From Trochalopteron elliotii (Eukaryota; Chordata; Aves; Passeriformes; Leiothrichidae), in the NCBI GenBank assembly GCA_024734555.1, contig JANPWX010000060.1, positions 2,138,357 to 2,202,356 on the forward strand: a DNA stretch of 64,000 bases, in the 5' to 3' direction. The position numbers and the translations under genes were made by a program. Below are positions 35,971 through 47,728 of the stretch, one piece after another. Positions within the stretch are counted from its first letter, which is position 1; each line of letters starts with the position of its first letter. The notes beneath the pieces are model-generated. The model was given only the letters and a program-made list of their open reading frames with translations. It did not search any database and was not told where the DNA came from.

Positions 35971-37113
35971 GAAAATGCCTAAATTAAATGCTTCAGTGTT
36001 TCCAAAAGATTATTCTGTGCTCTTTCAGAGTTATAAGCATGATCTGAACTCACATGTGCTTTTAGTCCTTTTGGAGCTCAGGTTTTCTGTGAGCATCTGT
36101 GTTGGGAGCTGGAGGAACAGGCGTGAGGCTGCTGCCAACCTGCACTGTTCCTGCTCCACCAGACATGGGAATCCCCAGGCTGGAGCAGTGTCTGTCAGCT
36201 GCCTGAGGAGCCAGGTTAGCTTGTCACCATCTGGGTGTGCCTGCCCTGTCTCAGAAAAAGGGCTTTTAACTTTGCTCCTAGTGAGGTCAGAGGCAAGGGA
36301 AGGGCACTGCACTGCCTTCATGTAGCAGGCTTTGCAAATAACTGATGAGGCAAAGTGGAAATGAAACTAAAATAGCTGCACCTTTTGCTGGAATCCACTG
36401 GGTGAGGTTTTAGTTCTTTTTCTTCACTTGAAGTTCAAGGAACAGACTGGAAAAATAGCTTCTTGTGCCTGTAAAGTGCACTGGGGTTGTAGTGAATTAG
36501 GAGTAGCTCTCGGCAGCTTGTTCAGCTCTCCCCTGGTCTCTTCCTCCTTGTAGTAACCTAATAAAGGTGTCCTCTGCCTCCTAAAAACATGCAAGCAAAT
36601 AAAAACACCCCTAAGAGCCCAGCCTAGGAGGCAGAAGGGATGTGATTACCTAGTTAATAATTGTTTCAAATCTCTTCCAACTGCTGCTCTCTGTGAGCTC
36701 AGCCAGCTCCCATCCGTGCTGTGTGTGTCCGGTGGTGGCACTGGAGGGACAGTGCTGTGGCTGCTTCCCTGGTCCTGCCCTCTCTCCTATGGCAGGGCCT
36801 GAGGCAGCCTTCATGTAAACTCCAGCCTGGGTCTGTGCTTGCTTATTGCCTGAAAACTGGAGTAATTCCATTTGCAGGAATAAAAATTTAAGAAAATTAA
36901 GAGTAATGATCCTCTGTATTAACTGGATGCCATTGCCTGCATCTGCCCCTTAGGAGATGTTTTGGGAAGCTGTGCTGCCTCTGCTCTCCAGAGCAGTCAG
37001 GAAATCCGGGTCTGCTGTTGGTGGGACAGCCTAGCCCGTGAGGAGGAGGCATAGGAATGCCTGTGCTGTAGGGAGGACACGGGCAGGAATGTCACCAGGT
37101 CATGCCTGTGCTG

Positions 37114-37114
37114 N
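37114..37114. other. Single ambiguous base (N)
   Basis: One unresolved base inside AP1S3 intron 1, with no effect on coding sequence. Confidence 0.95.
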
Positions 37115-40100
37115 CTGCCTCACCAAGCAAATCCTTGCCCAACCACGCACCCAGACAGGAAAGAGGATTCCTGGCTCTTTTTTCTGCAGTCTTCCTCTTC
37201 TGCCTCCCCTCCCCTGAGGCTCCTTGACGAGTTTCCCATCTCCATCCTCCTCTCCTCCCCCAGGGATATGGAGAAGCCAGATGCCACAGAACAGGTTTGG
37301 AACCAGTCAGCAAATGTTATGCTGGTTGAATTACAGGAGGAGGAGAAGCAGTTCTAGTGCACATTCTTGTTTCTCACAGCAGGGTGAATTAGAGACTTGC
37401 ACATCCATGGAGATCACCTTGCAGGAATAAGTGGGGCATCTTTTACATGTTTGTGTTATTAAACAGTAAACTGGAGAAATTACTCTAGAAAAGGAAAGCC
37501 CCTTTCCCATGAATTCATTTTTATCTGCTCCCTCTGCAGGTGGTTTGTTGTGTATGTAATGGAATACAGCCCTTTAGACAGTTGTACTAATTGCTGCAGA
37601 TTAGGTTAAATTTTAAACCCTCTGTAAAGGCAAAAATGATCCAAGTTTGAAACTACTGAGCCAGTCGTAATATGTTTGATCAGTCTGAAGTGTGTGATGG
37701 CCAAATAGTGGGGAAGGCTGCACCAAAGGGGACCTGCAGTCCTGGCAAGGAACAGTCCAGAAGACAAGCTTGGGTGAGCTGTTTATCTGATTATCACGGC
37801 CCATTAGTTAAAGGAGGGAAAGGTCTTCCAAGGAAGGTGGAAAGAAATCACAGTGTGTCTTAGTTTCGTCTATCTCTCTTGCATATTCATGAACTGCAGA
37901 TACAAACCTTCTGTATTTTGCATTTTTGATGTCTATTCTATTTATTAGTAAATTATTTCATGTCGAAGTCTAGCATTTGGGGTTTTATTTGTAGCCCTGA
38001 AACTAAAGGTGTTGGTTTTTATCCCAGTACAGTTTTGTAGGTCTTGATAGGACAGAAGGCCCCATAACTTTCCAGCTGTTAAATAACTTACTGCTGCAGT
38101 TGATTCATAGATGCATGAGAAGGGGATAGTGTTCCAGTTTAGAAATCTGATCTAAAAAATACCCCAACAAACTATTTTTCCAATAGCCTACAAATGGAAA
38201 ATGCAGTCATTTGGATTGCTTAGTGATGTTTATGGAGGTAATTCTGCACAGTGCTGTAGGTGGTTGGGTCTGATTCAGTCAAACAAGCTAATAAAATTAC
38301 TCTCAGCTCCCAGACCAAAGCTTGTCTCCACAGACTCCACATGTGAAGGAAGCCAGTGCTCTCTTAGGAACTGTACTCTTCATCCCAACCCACTCAGTCT
38401 TGGACCTAAAAATTCCCTCTGGCATCAGCCCTGGGTCTGGTGATAGTTAGTCACAGCCAGCATGCCCTGGGATGGTAAGAAAGGGAACCAAGCACCCTAC
38501 TTTGTAAGGTATGCTGCTTGTAGCAAGTCATTTGCCTTTGTTTTCCTCTGGAATTAGAACTTTTAGAGATGAATAAAGCATTGCAGGATAATCTGTCTCT
38601 TTGCAGTTTGGCTGCTGAAAACCAACCAAAAATTTCTTAATCAACATCTGTCTTGTCATCAGCACTATAGCAAAGCAAATATGTTTTCATAGTCAAGGAG
38701 CAAGGAACAGATGAGCTGTTAGATTTGTGTTTGTGCAGTACTTCAACATTACCAGGTTTATTGATGCATCAGAATCTTTCCAGTGGGATGTAATGAACAG
38801 AGCCATGAGAGTGAGGAATGTAACAGTGGGCTGGGCAGAACAAAGCTGAACTGAATGGAGCAGCCCTGGATGTTGAAATTGAAAATGCTGAAAGCCATTT
38901 AACCTTTTAAGAATGTATTATTTACCTCTTACAGAGTTCTCCAGATTGGAGGGGCTTCAGAAATTAGAAAAAGGAGGAAGAATCAAAAGAGGAGAAACCC
39001 CTCACACAATATTTTTGCTTCTAAGTACCTGCAGCTTTCTAATATGTTGTTTTGTAACAAGAGTTCTTGGCTGGCCAGTGATATGTATCTAGGCTTGAGG
39101 GTGCACTATTTTGTTGCACACTATAAAATTGAGAATTGTGCTACAGTAAAGGCTCTATTTTCTAGCTGTATATATTACTGTAATAATAAAATTGCCATGT
39201 GATGTATGCAGTTATAGTCTGCATATGAAACAATGTGGGACAGGAGACTCAAACAATGAGATTTTTGGAGCTTGTGTATGAATGTTTATGCATTTAGGAG
39301 CATTAATTGATATTTTCTGATTGCAAAGAACATTGCCTCACCTCGTAAAAGTGGTGGTGAGACATGACCTGCATGTGTAGAAGAAATAGTGGAGTTCTCA
39401 AAGCACTTTTAAATGGAGAGCAGCTCACTTTCCTATGGGTGAAGCATAACATCCTGAAGTAACTAATCAGCAGAAAGTGGTGATAATATTCACAGTGATT
39501 CCCTGGTTTGTTGGTATTTAACCTTTTAGAGGCACAAGGTTGCACTTCTGCAGATCTGTGTGTATTACATGCAGGCACACAGGTTTAAGGGTCCAACAGT
39601 TGACCCTAAACCAGAATACCTTTTCATTTCCTATTGAAACACTGCAGGCAAAGGATGCCACAAATCTCACAGTCTTACGCTGAACGTGCTGTCAGCTTTT
39701 GATAGAGATTTATTGACTCATTCCCTGCCTTTTCAGTCAAATCTGATCATCCTCTTCTATCTGATGATTCACCATATTTTTAGAAATTTGTATATCAAAT
39801 AGCTGCTACCTGTACCCAATGGCTCTTAAATGGACTCCTGCTGACCTTATCTGTGGAACCAAGGCTCTGCTTTTCAAAACACCCTCATCTTTTACAAGGG
39901 CTTTGGGATTAATGTGCTGTGCAGCAAACAAAACAGCCTTTCATTCAGCCACTGACCTCCTCCCAGTGGGCAAGTGTATGGACAGTGAGTGCTGTCCCTA
40001 CATCACCTGGGAAGGAGTAACCCTGGCAGCTGGAAGTTTCCCATGTCAAAACCCAGCTGGTAATATGAACAGAGAAAGGCAAAACCATGGTGCTCTGCTC

Positions 40101-41953
40101 TTCACTGTAATCTGGCCATGTGTCCTGCCAGCAGCATCCTTGTTTACTTAGCAAGCTTGTCTGGAGAGCACTATAGGACTCAACAGAAGGCAGCTACAAA
40201 ATCCTTGTAATTTTATCAAGCACATTAGACTGACAATGGCAAGAGCCTTATTTCCAGCAGTAGATCCTGCCACAGACACACATGACTAAAACCTTCCCCC
40301 TTTCCCTACAATGATCTCACATTTGAAGTCTTTCTCAGTATAGTCAGAACTCTTATCTCCAGATTACTCAGCAACTATGCAACTCAATAGCTAGAGAATG
40401 GTTCTGAATTATGAATGAATGCTTTGTTTAAAGTCCAGTAGCTTTTCCCTTTTTTTTTTCTTTTGTGTAGACACTTCTCTTCTCAGACTTTACCAGTGTG
40501 GAATGATTGTATCTTCACAGAAATCTGCACTGTAATCTTGATAGTGATTGTGAACATTAACTTTGTAATCCTCACTTGGAAATGTGATGAAGTGTAGGTA
40601 CAGCAGTAAACTGGAATGGGAAACAAGGAGCAGAAGGGATTAGGGTGTAGATTAAAAACTCTAGGGAAGGATTAAGGTTAGGCTGATGGTGAGGGATGTG
40701 ATAGGAGACCTGCTGGATTGGGGCCTTGCAAGGATTGGGGAGCAAGTGAGGGAAGTGAGGCTCCTGCCCTTCTCCCTGGTCACCCCAGGATCAGGGGAAG
40801 CCACCAGTCAGTGTAGGGACAGCTGGCAGTGTACCTGTCCTACACATGGATAATACAGCTACAGTTACCCTTCCTGCAAAGCCCTGGGTCCTGATGTTGG
40901 TACTGGTGAGAACAGCAGCCAGGATGCCTGGCAAGAACTGGGCAGTTCAGATGTCTTGAGCCATTAAAAACATCTCTGTTTCCCCCCTGCCCCCCAGGTG
41001 GGTTTGTAGGGCTCTTTTTCCATTTGGCAGAAGATGTCCTGTTGGAGAAGGATGTTGTCCTCAAACTGATGTCCTATCTTCATGCTCTGGGTGAATGGGT
41101 TACTATACTGCTAATATACACTATGGTCAGTTATTTTAACCTGCTGATAGTACTATTCATATAAATGTCAATTGGTACTTTTCTCCCAAAGCCCTACTGG
41201 CATTTAATAGCTGGCTCTTGTGTATTTCAGTAATACCGGTTATGCTAAGTGTGAAAAAAATCATAGGTCGAATCCTGTAAAGTTATGACTAGTTTTAAAG
41301 TTGAAATTTTGAACAGTGTAGATACTGTCCTTTATTTAGTACAGTATCACTGAGGTGACAAACTCATTCCTTTGTCATAACAGTTGTGTGAGTTTTGTAA
41401 TCCCTGACTTTTTCAGTAAAACCAGTGAAGCTTCCTTTCCAAAGTAGGTTTCTTCTGCCCCTTATTGCCTCTTCTAGGAACTTGCTGTTTTGTGGTCTGA
41501 AGTAGTGCAATACCAGATTTGTTAGTGATTATAATTACTATCCTCAGTCTTCATATTTCTAGTCTTCTGCCCCATTGATCATAATTTCCCTATTCCTGTT
41601 GTGGATAAGTCTTTATTCCCTGTGCTGAGGTGTCTGATTTTGCTGGAAGGAGGAGGTGATACCCTCTTCTCACTACTGCAAAGTGGTGATGCTCCTCCTA
41701 TTCCCCAGGGCAGGGGCAGAAAAGGAAGCAAAGCTGCTGTTTGCACAAGGTAAGGAGGATGGGTAGGAGAGGATGCAAAGGGTTTACCTTTATGTGCCAC
41801 AGGGAGGGGAGAGCTGCCTGGGAAGGAAACAGGAGAGAGGAGGGATCTTTCCCAAGCTGAGCCTCCCCCAGACCTCACTGACACCTCCAGCCACATGCCA
41901 GGGCTGGCGGTGAGTGGTCAGGACTGGGATTTCTGGTGCCAGGCAGAGGAATG

Positions 41954-41976
41954 CCCTGCCCTGGCCCTGGCCCTGG
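41954..41976 (+). repeat. Short CCCTGG tandem repeat
   Basis: CCCTG followed by three CCCTGG units, about 30 bases before the AP1S3 exon 2 acceptor. Confidence 0.8.
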
Positions 41977-42005
41977 TGTTAACCATGTTGCTTTGTTTGC
42001 TCTAG

Positions 42006-42184
42006 ATACACTTTATACTGCTGTTCAGTCGGCAGGGGAAGTTAAGGCTTCAGAAATGGTACACGACGCTACCTGATAAAGAGAAGAAAAAGATCATTCG
42101 AGAAATTGTTCAGATTATTTTGTCTCGCAATCAAAGAACAAGTAGTTTTGTTGACTGGAAAGACCTCAAGCTTGTTTACAAAAG
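42006..42184 (+). CDS. AP1S3: AP1S3 exon 2
   Basis: Acceptor tttgctctag, donor gtgtga. It encodes about residues 2-60: [20 protein letters not shown] and on to [14 protein letters not shown]. It ends within the split Arg-61 codon (AG|G). There is no start codon in this exon, so Met must come from exon 1, ending ATG|gt, as is usual for AP-1 sigma genes. Confidence 0.96.
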
Positions 42185-45100
42185 GTGTGAGTAATTTTGT
42201 AAGAACGTATAATCACTATTCATATGAATTACATGTGCTAGAAGAGGAGAAATAAAGACTTACTTAAGGAAAAGCAGCAAACAGCACTTGTGGTGCTGGG
42301 CTGAGTTTGGAGCCTGCCATTGGGAATCTGGCTATAACAAGGCAGTGTCCCTGGACAAACCTGCAGGGTAATTGTGGGGTGCAAAATACTTGTACAGTCT
42401 GTCAGATGGAAAAAAAAGGAGTAGCCTAATAGGTATTAGTGTTCAGAAGGTGTTAGACCTCACTGCCCCTTCAGATTCCCTAGGGTAGCCTGGCTGAGAT
42501 GTGTGTGCTGGGTTTAATCAGCTGTGGAGATTGCAGGAACTGTTCCAAGGCACTTTTGTAATTTTGTCAGATTTTGTTTTTGAAATATTTGCTCTGGAAA
42601 GTATCAATTCCCATTTCCTTTTCCAAAAAAATCACTGCTCCCCAGTTACACAATGGCTAATGCTAACTGCCTGTTTGTTCTCCTAAAGTTGTAGCAAACA
42701 AGTGCAGCCTTAATGTGTAGTACACTGGGTAAATTAAACATCTCCCATTTAGCAGAAACTGAGTTCCATGCTGTGAAGGGAGGGATGTAAACATCTGACC
42801 AGAAGCTGTGACAAGTTGGCCTCCAGCCACAGTATCAGCTAGCTGAATAGATCTTGGGTTGGTTTAAACATAAATTTTTGGTGCAAGTTATTTACAAAGC
42901 TTGTTTGGTCTAAGCAGCTTCCTGCATTCTGGCCCTCTGTACTACAAACACTGTCATTTGACAGCCAGCAGGCTTCGTGAGATGTAGCTCCTTTCACCTT
43001 TGCCTTGTTTTTATTTTTTAATTAGAAGGGGTAGCTTGTCCTACAGTTTAATTAACCCCATTTACTGTAGTGCTATTGCAGCAGGTGGAGGAGACCTGAA
43101 AGAACTACTTACTACTGATTTATTTTATTATGTCCAGTGCTACAGGTGTCCCACTTTAGCAAGGGTGGAGTTGGTTCTTCTAACTAAAATAATAACTTGT
43201 TTAAATCATCTGATCTTCTAACATGTTCTCTGGGACACTATAAGAGTGAAAGAAAATGTTTATTTTTGAGACTAGATAGGAATTAACTGTCATATGAATG
43301 ACCTCTGAGAGATGAGCAGAGCACTGAGGTCCCAGCTGTTCACTGCTATGTTTTTGCCTGTGTTTCCCCAGGTATGCCAGTTTGTATTTCTGCTGTGCAA
43401 TAGAAGACCAGGATAATGAGCTCCTGACACTAGAGGTCGTTCATCGATATGTGGAGCTCCTGGACAGATACTTTGGAAATGTAGGTTTCACTTTCTCCTG
43501 TGAACTCATTCCTGTCTGTGTGATAAACAAAATTATGTGCAGCTGATTTGCTTTGTGTTCCATCTGATGCACTTGCCCTGCAGGTGCCCTCAACCCAGAA
43601 TGAAATTAATTATTAGAGTATTTTATGAAATAGTACTGAAATGATCATAAGATTGTTTTTCCATAATTTTTCCACTCAACCAGAATTAATCTTGATGCTT
43701 TATGTATCTGTCTTGGGATAGAATTTGAAGGGAAAGCTTCATGAAAAATTATTTAAAAACTCAAAGTAGGTTAAAGTACTTAATTCTCTCTCCTGACATC
43801 TTCAGATATGCTGGTTTTGTTTGTCTCATAATACTGTGTAACAATTAATGACATAGAGGCAAAAGATAAAATCAGTGTGTTTTTAAAGAAGAGACTTAAA
43901 GAAGGTCCAACTAAGTCTTTCAGTAGGTCTTTAGAGACTACAAGAGACCCATCTTTTTAATGAATATTTTTGAAATTATCCTGCCTGCCTTAATTCATAT
44001 CTTAGTTAAATCAGTGTGGCATGACTCATGTCTGTACTGCCTCAAAACTAAAAACCAGTTGATGGCTGTTGCTGGCCAGGGGATTGTCTTGCTCTGTGAA
44101 ACTGTGAACGTAGGTAACACATATTACAGGGGCTGTGTAGGACCTGTGATAAGGTTGGTGAGCCAGGAAGTCAGCTTTGATCTCTGACAACCAGCATGAA
44201 CTTCATACTAAGTGGAATATCTTTGCTGCAAATCTGTGTATGTGGAGAGAATATGTGCAGAATCTTCAGTAGGACATAACATGCAGTTTGTTTCTTCACC
44301 CTGCTACCTGCCACAGGCATGTATATGCTGTGGGTATTGGATCATCACAACAACTTCTGGCCTAGTAGTGCTTAAAATACTGTAAACATGATTTAAACGT
44401 GGTTGTGGCCTCTTGTTCTGGCAGGTGTGCGAGCTGGATATTATCTTTAATTTTGAAAAAGCTTATTTTATTCTTGATGAGTTTATAATCGGTGGAGAAG
44501 TACAAGAGACTTCAAAGAAGACTGCAGTGAAAGCCATAGAAGAATCTGACATGTTGCAGGAGGTAAGGCAGAGGAGGACAAATGGCAAACACCTCATCTT
44601 CCTTGTTTGACAGGAGCTGAAAACATAGCTAGGCACTTCTGGTACTTAATTATCCAAGTGTGTCTTACATTCAGTTTCAACAGGTACAACAGTGCAGTTA
44701 CATAAGCTGTAATTCAACCCTCTTGGTATCATCTGGAGGCTCTTTATATAAAGCTGTTGCTCTCTTGCAGCTTAACTGCTGGAGTTTATTAAGAAACGTT
44801 TAAGATGTATCTAAGATACCTCTTTAATATAAGAATAATCTAAAGTTATATTTTATATATGCACATGTATGTGTAAATACAGAAAAATCTCTTCTATTTC
44901 ACTAAGACATTGGAAACACGACCTACTATTAACATTTAAAATTGGAAAGATGTTGTGCTGGCAAACTCTGCTTTTATTCAGAAGCACCTGTGTAAATTTT
45001 CTGCAGGGCACAGATATGTAACCCTTATTCAGAACACTGCAGGAATTCTCTTGTAACTTGGAATGTAACAGGTACCATTGAGCCAGGAGTGGCAAAAACA

Positions 45101-45535
45101 GTTGAATGTGATGGGTTTCATTCATTTTTTTCCTCGGTGGTGAAGGATCCATCACAATCCTGAAGGGAGCAGCACAGTGGTAGAACTGGCTTGGGACGTG
45201 CTGTGGGAGTTGAGCAGGTTTTCACTGTACATATGAAACTCAGCCACTGTGTGCAGAGACCACTTGTGTGATGAGTTCAGCCACAGCTGTGCCATGGCAT
45301 GATTTAAACATCAGATTTTAAACCACTCTGTTGCATGTTTTTAAAGCAGAATTACTAGAATTATTTCTGCATTTTAATGTATTTTATCTAATTTCCTGCA
45401 AAGCTACAGCTGTCCTCAAAGAGGACAAGAGGGTTTCTATGGGTATTGCTGTACCACTCCATAATGCATCAGTTGTTTGTTTTTTTTTTTGTTTCCTAGA
45501 CAGTGGAAGAATACATGAACAAGCCTGCATTTTAA
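42006..45535 (+). CDS. AP1S3: AP1S3, AP-1 complex subunit sigma-3 (exons 2-5, lacking the Met-only first exon)
   Basis: AP1S3 is a small (sigma) subunit of the AP-1 clathrin adaptor, which sorts cargo between trans-Golgi and endosomes and helps bind acidic dileucine signals with gamma (family knowledge). Exons at 42006-42184, 43372-43480, 44425-44562 and 45500-45535 join in frame to 153 residues plus the absent start Met, giving 154, the human length. The N-terminus reads [30 protein letters not shown] fits the adaptor small-chain signature (LIVM)2-Y-(KR)-x4-L-Y-F and spans the exon 2/3 join. The C-terminus [11 protein letters not shown] resembles the AP1S3 tail and differs from the AP1S1/AP1S2 tails as I recall them, which decides the paralogue. 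It follows WDFY1 on the same strand, as in human 2q36. Confidence 0.96.
42185..43371 (+). other. AP1S3: AP1S3 intron 2
   Basis: A 1187-base GT-AG intron (gtgtga ... ccccag). No other feature was recognised. Confidence 0.9.
43372..43480 (+). CDS. AP1S3: AP1S3 exon 3
   Basis: Acceptor tttccccag, donor gtaggt. It completes Arg-61, then reads [20 protein letters not shown], then [16 protein letters not shown] (about residues 62-97). It holds the end of the small-chain signature (SLYF) and the longin-fold core. Confidence 0.96.
43481..44424 (+). other. AP1S3: AP1S3 intron 3
   Basis: A 944-base GT-AG intron (gtaggt ... ctggcag). No other feature was recognised. Confidence 0.9.
44425..44562 (+). 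CDS. AP1S3: AP1S3 exon 4
   Basis: Acceptor gttctggcag, donor gtaagg; 46 codons in phase 0 (about residues 98-143): [20 protein letters not shown], then [20 protein letters not shown], then SDMLQE. The C-terminal helices are strongly conserved with human. If the intron were kept, the frame would run 15 codons further to TGA at 44608. Confidence 0.96.
44563..45499 (+). other. AP1S3: AP1S3 intron 4
   Basis: A 937-base GT-AG intron with a long T-tract before its acceptor. The open frame of exon 4 continues to 44610. Confidence 0.9.
45500..45535 (+). CDS. AP1S3: AP1S3 exon 5 coding part and stop
   Basis: After the T-rich acceptor gtttcctag the exon reads [11 protein letters not shown] and then TAA. 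The human AP1S3 tail is very similar. It is only 12 codons with stop, too short to be found by ORF length. Confidence 0.94.
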   Translation, partial: TVEEYMNKPAF

Positions 45536-46112
45536 TGTTAAACTACCTGGAGAGAAAACTGCTGTATGCACCTCTAAAGTGCACTTCCTGAAATTGCTTC
45601 CCAATGTGCCAGATCCTCAGAGAAATAGCAAAAAACAGTAACTGAAGGGGTTTGTTTGTATAATGGTGAAGATGAAGGTCAGCTAATGTAGCAAAGGGTT
45701 TAACAATTCTGTGCTTTGCATTACTCTGTATATGAGTTTCTCAGAGTTGTTATTACCCCATTCTAGAGAAATTTCTCTTCTCCTTGCTGGACTCAGCCCT
45801 TGTTTTGCACCCCGTCTTTTAGCTACGGGTTTTGTCATCACTAAGTGCTCCTCTGACAATGCTTTGAAGAGGTATTTTTACTAGTTTTGTTCACTGCTGA
45901 CTGTATGACTCTACTTTTGTACAAATGTCCATTATTTTGAATGTAATGGTTATTCTGCTATAATAATAATTTTTTTTCTAAAAGCCAAATTGTTGTGGGC
46001 CCTGATTTCACAAACTTGTGACAAGATGAACCCTTGAGCTATATGAAGGAAATACATGTCTCTTTGGGGCAGTCCCTTTCTTTCACTGTTTTCCTTCTCT
46101 TTTCTGCTCTAG

Positions 46113-46187
46113 TCTGCTAATAAGACTGCTCCAACTGCTCTTAGAGTGCACTCCATGCCTCCATTTAATCTAGAAGACTGTCTGGAG
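46113..46187 (+). other. Candidate alternative AP1S3 exon (75 bases, in frame)
   Basis: A strong polypyrimidine tract and CTCTAG precede it, and GTATGC follows. Its 75 bases keep phase 0 after exon 4 and give SANKTAPTALRVHSMPPFNL then EDCLE. Read through, it stops after four more residues (VCFS, TAA). It is not the known AP1S3 tail; expression is unproven. Confidence 0.25.
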
Positions 46188-47722
46188 GTATGCTTCTCCT
46201 AAGTTTAATGAATCCTTTTTTTGCCAGTGCATGCAGATGGCCTGTTTCTGTCTTTCTCCTCATTTTCCTATCCCCTTCCTAGATCCCTTGGACCTCTGCA
46301 AAGGCTCCAAACTTTGGAATTGTGCAGCATGAGTGCAGGAGAAAACCTGAAGACAAAAAAGCAGCCTTTGGAAGATAATCTCATATATCTTTCAGTATCC
46401 CAAACCCATATTTCTCAGTAGTTTTCCAGTCTCAAATTTCATGCACCTGTTGGGATGATCCGCTTTCTATAGTAGTTGAAGATGCCCTGTTTTTGTGAAG
46501 GTTAGGTAATTTAATCAGCTTTTTATAACTTTGCCAGCTGTGAAAAGGATAAAATAGTAGAGAGGAGTCAGCTGGGCTGTGTGCCCTCCTGTGTGTCACA
46601 GACCATTGCAGCGGAGTGTGTGTGGAGCCAGGTGTGTTAACTCATCTTTCAGTGCAGTTTTAGACTCTATAAACTGATGGAGCTGGCTTCCTTAGAGAGA
46701 TTGTCCTCTTTTAACAGAATCCAAAGCTCAGAGAAATGCTGTTTATCTGAGCCTGTAACTCTCAGCTAGATGTTTTGTTTCTGTCAAATCATGAAATTAT
46801 TCTATACAAAAATTAGGGAAGTTACCAGACAAATATGCCAGAATGATCCAAGCATTGCCTCATTTCCCTTCAATATATATATTTCCCTTGATCTCTGCCA
46901 TGTACAGTCAATATTTTCTTTAAGAGGTCTTTCTAATCTTTAAATGTCCTGCATGCTTTCTCTGATTTTGTCATAGCTCCTTCCTTCCTCATCAGTTTGT
47001 AGCTTCCTACAGAAGGGACACTGGGGGTTGTTTGGAGAGTGGGGGCACTTTAACACAACACAACTTTGCTGATTGTCAGCCCACTATTCTGCCTGTGCTT
47101 TCCAGTCTGCTAGTAAAACTGTGACAAACTGGTTCATAGCATCATGTTGCTCATTTTTATAATTACTTTATCCATCTGTTTTCTCTGTATTGATGTCAAA
47201 GGCATACTTTCAGCCTGGAAAAGAGTGAAAATTGCTGAAGGCCTTTTAATAGCTCTGAAGACATCCAATTTAATAGTAAATTAATGAAACTGAATGATTT
47301 GTATATTATTTTCTCACGGTTTGAAATTAAGTTTTTTAAAGTACAGTGTTTAATTGATTAAGAAATCATTAAGAAATCACTTCAGAATGTGCAAAGAGGC
47401 TCCTTCCACTCTTGGCCTTTGTAAGTGACTTCTACTCACTGAAATCATCAGTAGTTTGATTTTACTCCCTTTTGGAGCCATGCCATGATTCTCTGACTCT
47501 TAAAACTGTCATGTTGGTTGAATTCTGAATTAGATCAAAATAAGAGTACCGAAAAGATTTCCTGGTACAATTAAGTGTATCATAAGACTGTCTTTTCAGT
47601 CATTTTCAAAAGAGTGAGAAGGTTTCTTTCTGCATCATTTCAAGTTGAAGGGAATTCCTGATGGAAGAAACTAATGCACTGGGTAGGGGTACTTACACCA
47701 GCCATATCAGTGTGGGATCTGA

Positions 47723-47728
47723 AATAAA
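47723..47728 (+). terminator. Poly(A) signal AATAAA, first after AP1S3 stop
   Basis: First canonical signal downstream of the AP1S3 stop codon. Assignment to AP1S3 is by position only. Confidence 0.3.

Larger units (their letters stand above)
30750..42005 (+). other. AP1S3: AP1S3 intron 1 (about 11 kb, start inferred)
   Basis: Mostly ordinary non-coding sequence. The first about 300 bases are CpG-containing island flank. It includes a strong donor-like CAG|GTAAGT at 31093-31098, a perfect hairpin at 34355-34383, a palindrome at 35952-35970, a single N at 37114 and CCCTGG units at 41954-41976. The longest frames (187 codons on - at 35405-35968; 166 codons on each strand around 31222-31792) have no family match and overlap frames on the other strand. 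Confidence 0.6.
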
